Shown: piece by piece, positions 5,346-9,518 of the stretch | Layout: the number at the start of each line of letters is the position of its first letter | How positions within the stretch are numbered: the first letter of the stretch is position 1 | Translations under genes and position numbers: made by a program | The notes under the pieces: model-generated | Databases searched by the model: none | What the model was told of the DNA's origin: nothing | Seen by the model: the letters and a program-made list of their open reading frames with translations, nothing else | Source of the DNA: an uncultured Hyphomicrobiales bacterium | GTDB lineage: Bacteria; Pseudomonadota; Alphaproteobacteria; Rhizobiales; Xanthobacteraceae | NCBI GenBank assembly: GCA_903891395.1 | Contig: CAITEM010000522.1 | Coordinates: forward strand, 1 to 9,518 | Direction: 5' to 3' | DNA length: 9,518 bases

Positions 5346-5729
5346 ATGATTCTCGAAGCGATGGTCGGCTTGTCGCTTGTGTTGAATGTCTCGCTTGCTG
5401 CCGAAACTCCCGCCGCTCCCGATCCGAATCCCTGGCTGCACATGACGGTGCGCCAGAAGGACGCGACGTTGCTGCCGCTGGTGCGCACGGCGACCGAATG
5501 CATCCTGCACAAGATCTCGGGCGATCCGCGCTACAGCCCTTCCATGCATCCAAGCGACATCAACGATCTGATTGTGGATTCGATCGCGGCCTGCGGCCGT
5601 CCGGTGCGGGCGATGATGGACGCGCATGACCGCATGTACGGCAAAGGATCGGGCGAGGCGTTCTTGCTCGGGCCTTATCTCGACGTGCTGCCGTCCGCCG
5701 TCGTCACCCAGGTCAAGACGCCGCGTTAG
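5346..5729 (+). CDS. Small exported two-Cys protein, unknown function
   Basis: The 127-residue product begins MILEAMVGLSLVLNVSLAAE; the hydrophobic run and the ALxA-like end (LAA before ETPA) suggest export, though the n-region lacks a basic residue. The mature part includes PNPWLHMTVRQKD, LVRTATECILHKI, PSDINDLIVDSIAACGRPV and MMDAHDRMYG. C52 and C83 could form one disulfide. I recall similar TATEC...DSIAAC proteins labelled hypothetical in Bradyrhizobium relatives. The ribosome site is weak (GAGG, 9 bases before the ATG); an alternative ATG at 5361 would remove five residues. Its last 17 bases overlap the end of the convergent MFS gene. The 5152-5345 stretch upstream carries no other gene that I can support, only a 6-bp hairpin (CCCGCG 5221-5226 with CGCGGG 5238-5243). 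Confidence 0.75.
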   Translation: MILEAMVGLSLVLNVSLAAETPAAPDPNPWLHMTVRQKDATLLPLVRTATECILHKISGDPRYSPSMHPSDINDLIVDSIAACGRPVRAMMDAHDRMYGKGSGEAFLLGPYLDVLPSAVVTQVKTPR

Positions 5730-6921
5730 CACCCACTAGCGCAGGCCGCAGCACGAGCGTAATCGGCAGCGTCACCAGCACGACGGCGGCGACGACCATC
5801 AGTGCCGTGGGGACGCCGACCGCGTCGCCGAGCAAGCCATAGATCGCCGGCGACACCGCGCCCGCGCCGATGGTGCCGGTGTAGAAGATGCCGAAGGCAC
5901 GCTGGCGCTTGGCCGGCTTCACCAAATCGGGCACCGAGCCGTAAAGCACTGACGACGTGCCGTTGAGCGCAATGCCGACGATCGGCAGCAGCACCAGTGA
6001 TCCCTCGAGCGACAGCGGCAGCAGCGCGATGATGCCGACTGCGGTCACCGTTTCGGTCAGCCATACCGTCGCGACCGTGCCGACGCGCGCGCCGATCCAG
6101 GCGCAGACCAGCTTGCCCGCAGCCCCGCCGGCAAACACCAGCGTCAGCGCCAAGCCGACGGTCGGCAGGCTGGCGCCTTTCGCGGTCAGCACGAAAGGCA
6201 AGAAAGTCAGAAACGCCATGCGGGTGGCGCTGTCGAGGACGCCGATCGACAGCAGCAGCGGAAATCCATAAGCGCCGATGCGCGAGCCGCCCGTTGCACC
6301 GGATTCCTTCTTGGGCGCAGCGGTGTGATCGTCGCGATAGCGCGGCATGACGATGAAGATGACAATGGCCGCCAGGACGCCGACGCCGCCGAGCAACGCC
6401 ACCGCCTCGCGCCAGGGCAGCACCACGAACATCAACGACGCCAATGCCGGGACGCTCATCTTGCCGATATCGCCAGCGAAATTATAGGTGCCGAGCGCGG
6501 CGCGCGACCGCGCACCGGAAAAAGCATGCGCCATCAAGGTCGATGCCAGCGGATGCTGCGTGCTGGCGCCGAGTCCGGACACGAACAGCGCGGCCACCAA
6601 TTCGATGACGCCGTTACTCATGCCGGCGAGGCAGTAACCGAAGCCCGCCAGCGCGGTGCCAAGCGCCAGCACCAAAGGCGCCCCGAAGCGCTCTGCGATA
6701 AAGCCCGACGGAATCTGGAAAGCAGCCAGCGTGCCGGAGAACACCGTCTTCATCAGGCCGAGCGCAGCGAAGCCGAGGCCGAATTCGCTCTGCCAGATCG
6801 GCAGCATCACATAGATGAGATCGGTATAGCCGTCATGCAGCGCATGCGCGCCGAAAGCGACGCCGGCGGCGCGGCGTTCTTCGGTCTTGGCGGCCATTGC
6901 TGTGTCGGCGGCGGCGGTCAT
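5713..6921 (-). CDS. MFS transporter
   Basis: This 402-residue protein has the size and twelve hydrophobic spans of a major facilitator. Six spans lie before and six after a polar central loop at about residues 194-218 (RYRDDHTAAPKKESG). The loop between spans 2 and 3 holds GFIAERFG (residues 73-80), a version of the MFS signature GxxxDRxGR. The N-terminal HALHDGYTD (26-34) and LPIWQSEFGL resemble the fosmidomycin-resistance (Fsr) type subgroup, so drug or organic-acid export is conceivable, but substrate cannot be derived. The ATG at 6921 has GGAG at a 5-base gap and overlaps the stop of the upstream MaoC gene by ATGA, so translation is coupled to it. The end overlaps the convergent gene at 5346-5729 by 17 bases; no terminator is visible between them. 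Confidence 0.93.
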   Translation of the reverse strand: MTAAADTAMAAKTEERRAAGVAFGAHALHDGYTDLIYVMLPIWQSEFGLGFAALGLMKTVFSGTLAAFQIPSGFIAERFGAPLVLALGTALAGFGYCLAGMSNGVIELVAALFVSGLGASTQHPLASTLMAHAFSGARSRAALGTYNFAGDIGKMSVPALASLMFVVLPWREAVALLGGVGVLAAIVIFIVMPRYRDDHTAAPKKESGATGGSRIGAYGFPLLLSIGVLDSATRMAFLTFLPFVLTAKGASLPTVGLALTLVFAGGAAGKLVCAWIGARVGTVATVWLTETVTAVGIIALLPLSLEGSLVLLPIVGIALNGTSSVLYGSVPDLVKPAKRQRAFGIFYTGTIGAGAVSPAIYGLLGDAVGVPTALMVVAAVVLVTLPITLVLRPALVGANAAS

Positions 6922-7400
6922 GGCTGCTCCGGGCGGCGCTCGACGAACGTCGCGCTGACGAAGGAGATCACCGGCTCGCCGTTCTGATTAACACCGGTCG
7001 AGAGCGTCGTCATCAGCCCCGAGCGCGGCCGGCTGCCGGAGACGCGCAGTTCGGTGACTTCGGTTTTGTAATCGATGGTGTCGCCGACATAGACCGGCTT
7101 AAGCCATTTCAGATTGCGCAGACCGAGCGCCGGACCGACGGCCGCGACCGGTTCGCCACGAGCGCGGGCGGCCTCCGCCAAACCACGGCGCTGATCGACC
7201 ATCAGCCGCATCCACACCACGGCGGTGTGCCAGCCCGACGCACAGAGCGCGCCGAAATGAGAAGCCTCGGCCGCCGCTTCGTCCATGTGAAACAATTGCG
7301 GATCGAACCGCGCCGCAAAGGCCTTGATCTCGCTGGCGGTGAAGGTGTGCCGGCCGACCTGCTGGACGTCGCCGATCTGGATGTCCTCGAAATATTTCAT
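6918..7400 (-). CDS. MaoC-like hydratase/dehydratase, second of a pair
   Basis: This 160-residue protein is a single hot-dog domain of the MaoC type, which hydrates or dehydrates 2-enoyl/3-hydroxyacyl-CoA thioesters in the cytoplasm. The motif FDPQLFHMDEAAA holds the expected catalytic Asp33 and His38, followed by the subgroup motif CASGWHT (about residues 54-60) and LKWLKPVYVGDTI. Length is normal for one domain. In the classical R-hydratase motif the residue after D-x is Asn; here it is Gln, common in this subgroup, and the usual Pro before the hydrophobic residue and His is Leu. GAGG lies 8 bases before the ATG. Start overlaps the stop of the first MaoC gene by ATGA, and its own stop overlaps the MFS start in the same way. 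It is clearly a paralogue of its neighbour, so the two may form a heterodimer or act on related substrates. Confidence 0.92.
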   Translation of the reverse strand: MKYFEDIQIGDVQQVGRHTFTASEIKAFAARFDPQLFHMDEAAAEASHFGALCASGWHTAVVWMRLMVDQRRGLAEAARARGEPVAAVGPALGLRNLKWLKPVYVGDTIDYKTEVTELRVSGSRPRSGLMTTLSTGVNQNGEPVISFVSATFVERRPEQP

Positions 7401-7852
7401 GGCGCGGCCTCGCAGCGGCCGAGCATGAAAGTCGTGATCAGCGTCATGACGAGCGCGTCGGTCTCGTCGAGCACCTCGAAATTCATTTTCGCCAAGCCCA
7501 TCTCCGGGCGGCTTTTCGAGGCGCGGACGTCGAGCACGGTGGAACGAACGCGGATGCGCGTGCCCGGCCGCAATGGTTTCAGCCAGCGCACTTCCTCGAT
7601 GCCCGGCGCACCCATGGAACTGGAGTCCAGCAGAAAGCCGTCGGCGATCATCCGCATCATCAGGCAGCAGGTGTGCCAGCCCGACGCACCGAGTCCGCCG
7701 AGAATGGTGCCGCTCGCCGCCGCTTCATCCAGATGCATCGGCTGCGGATCGAATTCGGCGGCGAAGGAGACGATTTCCTCACGCGTCACCAGCCGCGGGC
7801 CATAAATGGCGACCGCGCCCGGCGTGAAGTCTTCCCAGTGCAGCTTCGGCAT
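7397..7852 (-). CDS. MaoC-like hydratase/dehydratase, first of a pair
   Basis: This 151-residue single hot-dog domain carries FDPQPMHLDEAAA with catalytic Asp35 and His40, then LGASGWHT and VRWLKPLRPGTRI, all typical of MaoC-type acyl-CoA hydratases that act on 2-enoyl/3-hydroxyacyl-CoA. Its best match to the classical motif is closer than that of its neighbour (DPQP-x-H kept). It shares with the second gene the order T-x-x-EI, FAA-x-FDPQ, H-x-DEAAA, ASGWHT and WLKP, so the pair arose by duplication. The gene begins 12 bases after the stop of the periplasmic protein gene and has no clear ribosome site (TTCGGGTC only), so it may depend on coupling to that gene. It overlaps the second MaoC gene by four bases. 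Confidence 0.92.
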   Translation of the reverse strand: MPKLHWEDFTPGAVAIYGPRLVTREEIVSFAAEFDPQPMHLDEAAASGTILGGLGASGWHTCCLMMRMIADGFLLDSSSMGAPGIEEVRWLKPLRPGTRIRVRSTVLDVRASKSRPEMGLAKMNFEVLDETDALVMTLITTFMLGRCEAAP

Positions 7853-7864
7853 GACCCGAAGGTT

Positions 7865-8434
7865 TTAGTACGCTTTCAGGATCGAAATAAAGGCGGGTTC
7901 GGCCGCTTTGAAGGCCTCGCGCGTATTGGCCGACAGGCAGACAACGACCACCAAGGCATTGCCGTCTTTGTCGGTATCGGCGGCGAGAGCGGTGGTCTCG
8001 AAGCCCTGCTCTTCGAGCTTCGGCGCTTCGAACGCGTGATGCTCGAAGGCCGGCTTGCCGTTGGCCCGGACGACGTCCGGCAGCTTGCTGATCTTGGCGT
8101 TCTTGGCGCGGTTCTTCCAGTCGCGGTAGGTGTCCTGCGTGATCGTGGACACCGGCGCCTTGTCATTGTTGTAACGCACCAGCACGTAGATCTTGGCGGG
8201 CGCCTTCTCGAAATCCTCGCCCTTGCGCAGCAGCATCTGCACGCGCAGCTCATGGGTGGCTTCGGCGTTTTCTTCCCAGCCGTCGGGAATGACGATCGGC
8301 GCACGGAAAAATGCGCAGAGCTTGCCGTCGCAATGCTCCATGAATTTCTCGATGTCGGCGCGGGCTGGCGTGGCGGCAATCAAACCGGCGACGGCGAGGC
8401 CCGCGGCCAACCGGATAAACCTTGAAAGCGACAT
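7865..8434 (-). CDS. Periplasmic protein, unknown function
   Basis: The start at 8434 gives 189 residues; it has AGGAG with a 6-base gap and begins with a clear Sec signal peptide (MSLSRFIRLAAGLAVAGLIA, cleavage after ARA at residue 26). An in-frame codon further upstream (8509) exists but would bury the signal peptide. The mature protein has HCDGKLCAFFRAP with C35 and C40, a strand-rich middle (IYVLVRYNNDKAP), and a C-terminal NALVVVVCLSANTREAFKAA with C166, ending FISILKAY. The fold looks like a mixed alpha/beta periplasmic domain. The closing strand and helix are reminiscent of PsbP/Mog1-like domains, a weak impression only. I cannot name the family. It lies 79 bases after ychF and 12 bases before the first MaoC gene, so it may head that operon. 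Confidence 0.85.
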   Translation of the reverse strand: MSLSRFIRLAAGLAVAGLIAATPARADIEKFMEHCDGKLCAFFRAPIVIPDGWEENAEATHELRVQMLLRKGEDFEKAPAKIYVLVRYNNDKAPVSTITQDTYRDWKNRAKNAKISKLPDVVRANGKPAFEHHAFEAPKLEEQGFETTALAADTDKDGNALVVVVCLSANTREAFKAAEPAFISILKAY

Positions 8435-8513
8435 GGCGGCTCCTGCGATGGCGCCCCCCGAAAGCCGGCGCCTTACCACATAGTCGCGCGGAACCCGCTT
8501 TGGATTCAATCGC

Positions 8514-9518
8514 TCAGTTGGCGAAGCGGAAGTGCATCACGTCGCCGTCGGCGACGACGTATTCCTTGCCTTCGAGCCGCATCTTGCCAGCTTCCTTGGC
8601 ACCCACTTCGCCGCCCGTGCGGATGTAATCGTCGTATCCGATGGTTTCGGCGCGGATGAAGCCGTGCTCGAAATCACTATGGATGACGCCGGCGGCGGCG
8701 GGCGCCTTGGTCCCTAACGTGATCGTCCAGGCCCGCGTTTCCTTCGGCCCGACGGTGAAATAAGTCACCAGATGCAGCAGGCCGTAACCGGCGCGGATCA
8801 GGCGGTCCAGCCCGGTCTCCTTGAGACCGACGGCCTCGAGATAGTCGGAACGCTCCTCCGGCGGCAGCGTCGCGATTTCGGACTCGATCTTGGCCGAGAT
8901 GACCACCGCGACGGCGCCTTCCTTCTTGGCCAGTTCCTCGACCTTGCGGGAGAAGCCGTTGCCGGTTGCGGCCGAGCCCTCCTCAACATTGCAGGCGTAC
9001 AGCACCGGCGCCGAGGTCAGCAGGCCGAGCGAATGAAACAGCTTTTCCTCATCCGGCTTGCGCTCGACCAGACGGGCCGGCTTGCCGTCACGCAATAGCT
9101 TGAGCGAGCGGTTGATGAGGTCGAGCATTTCCTTGGCGAGCTTGGCGTCCTCGCCCGATCCCTTGGCTTTTTTCTCCAGCGCATCGACGCGCTTTTCCAG
9201 GCTGTCGAGGTCGGCCAGCATCAGCTCGGTCTCGATGATCTCGATGTCGGCGAGCGGATCGATCTTGCCTTCGACGTGCGTGATATCGCCGTCCTCGAAG
9301 CAGCGCACGACGTGCACGACGGCATCGACCTCGCGGATGGTGGCGAGAAACTTGTTGCCGAGCCCCTCGCCTTTCGACGCACCGCGCACCAGGCCGGCGA
9401 TATCGACGAAGGTGATCCGGGTCGGGATGATCTGCTCGGACTTCGCCAGCGCGGAGAGTTTTTCCATGCGCGGATCCGGCACCGCAATCTCACCGACATT
9501 CGGCTCGATGGTGCAGAA
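8514..9518 (-). CDS. ychF: Redox-regulated ATPase YchF (5' end cut off)
   Basis: The visible 334 residues are the C-terminal part of YchF/OLA1, an Obg-family P-loop protein that prefers ATP and binds ribosomes. The frame begins inside FCTIEPNVGEIAVPDPRMEK at the window edge; about 30 residues with the Walker A loop are missing beyond it. The G3 motif is DIAGLVRGASKGEG (about residues 38-51), followed by the typical FLATIREVDAVVHVVRCFED. The G4 position is N-x-x-E (CNVEEG) rather than NKxD, the change that gives YchF its ATP preference. A coiled-coil insertion (EKKAKGSGEDAKLAKEMLD) and a C-terminal TGS domain (LVTYFTVGPKETRAW to DGDVMHFRFAN) complete the protein. It is a single-copy housekeeping gene and a good anchor for synteny. 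No clear terminator follows; 8435-8513 contains a GGCGCC repeat pair. Confidence 0.97.
   Translation of the reverse strand, partial: FCTIEPNVGEIAVPDPRMEKLSALAKSEQIIPTRITFVDIAGLVRGASKGEGLGNKFLATIREVDAVVHVVRCFEDGDITHVEGKIDPLADIEIIETELMLADLDSLEKRVDALEKKAKGSGEDAKLAKEMLDLINRSLKLLRDGKPARLVERKPDEEKLFHSLGLLTSAPVLYACNVEEGSAATGNGFSRKVEELAKKEGAVAVVISAKIESEIATLPPEERSDYLEAVGLKETGLDRLIRAGYGLLHLVTYFTVGPKETRAWTITLGTKAPAAAGVIHSDFEHGFIRAETIGYDDYIRTGGEVGAKEAGKMRLEGKEYVVADGDVMHFRFAN

Noticed and set aside
6325..8425. Long plus-strand open frames (6325-6987, 6897-7805, 7673-8425)
   Set aside because: They lie opposite the MFS, MaoC and periplasmic-protein genes, have Arg/His-rich low-quality sequence and no recognisable motifs; they are mirror frames of GC-rich coding DNA.
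1..9518. CRISPR array, transposase, integrase, toxin-antitoxin or defence genes
   Set aside because: No regularly spaced repeats, no terminal inverted repeats with a transposase and no such protein motifs were seen on either strand.

Overview
The window looks like chromosomal DNA of an alphaproteobacterium of the order Hyphomicrobiales, close to Bradyrhizobium, Rhodopseudomonas or Pseudolabrys. The DNA is GC-rich, codon third positions are strongly G/C, AGGAG-type ribosome sites are common, and many small exported or hypothetical proteins resemble ones I know mainly from that group. That assignment rests on recall of protein families, not on a search. I see no insertion sequence, prophage, CRISPR array, tRNA or rRNA.

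Left part (1 to about 3430). After a short REP-like palindrome comes a zinc-ribbon gene broken by an apparent one-base frameshift (172-455). A small lipoprotein (547-852) faces a secreted protein (926-1249, minus) across a nested hairpin. Then follow a 43-residue lysine-rich protein (1395-1526, plus), a secreted Cys-containing protein (1530-1874, minus), another Cys-containing exported or anchored protein (2028-2384, plus) and an exported protein with a beta-strand-rich, barrel-like C-terminal half (2514-3428, plus). Three of these envelope proteins each carry exactly four cysteines in the exported part.

Middle part (3430 to 5730). A cytoplasmic helical protein (3601-4074, plus) is followed by a hairpin, an anti-Shine-Dalgarno-like CCTCCTCCC stretch and a very good intrinsic terminator; this trailer could yield a small RNA. 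On the minus strand are a 53-residue GTG-started membrane protein (4276-4437), a conserved 90-residue protein (4552-4824) and an open frame whose tail resembles DUF1236, ending at 4996 just before a strong terminator but lacking a clear start. A small exported protein (5346-5729, plus) overlaps the end of the next gene.

Right part (5713 to 9518, all minus). In transcription order: ychF (cut by the window edge), a periplasmic protein of unknown function, two tandem MaoC-like hydratases and an MFS transporter. The hydratases and the transporter are linked by two 4-base ATGA stop/start overlaps, so they form a translationally coupled unit. A plausible reading is uptake or export of a small organic compound coupled to hydration/dehydration of its CoA thioester; the substrate cannot be read from the sequence.

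Nothing here is a clearly new defence, mobile or biosynthetic system. The most interesting items are the frameshifted zinc-ribbon gene, the possible CCUCCUCCC small RNA, the MaoC-MaoC-MFS unit, and the very small proteins at 1395-1526 and 4276-4437.
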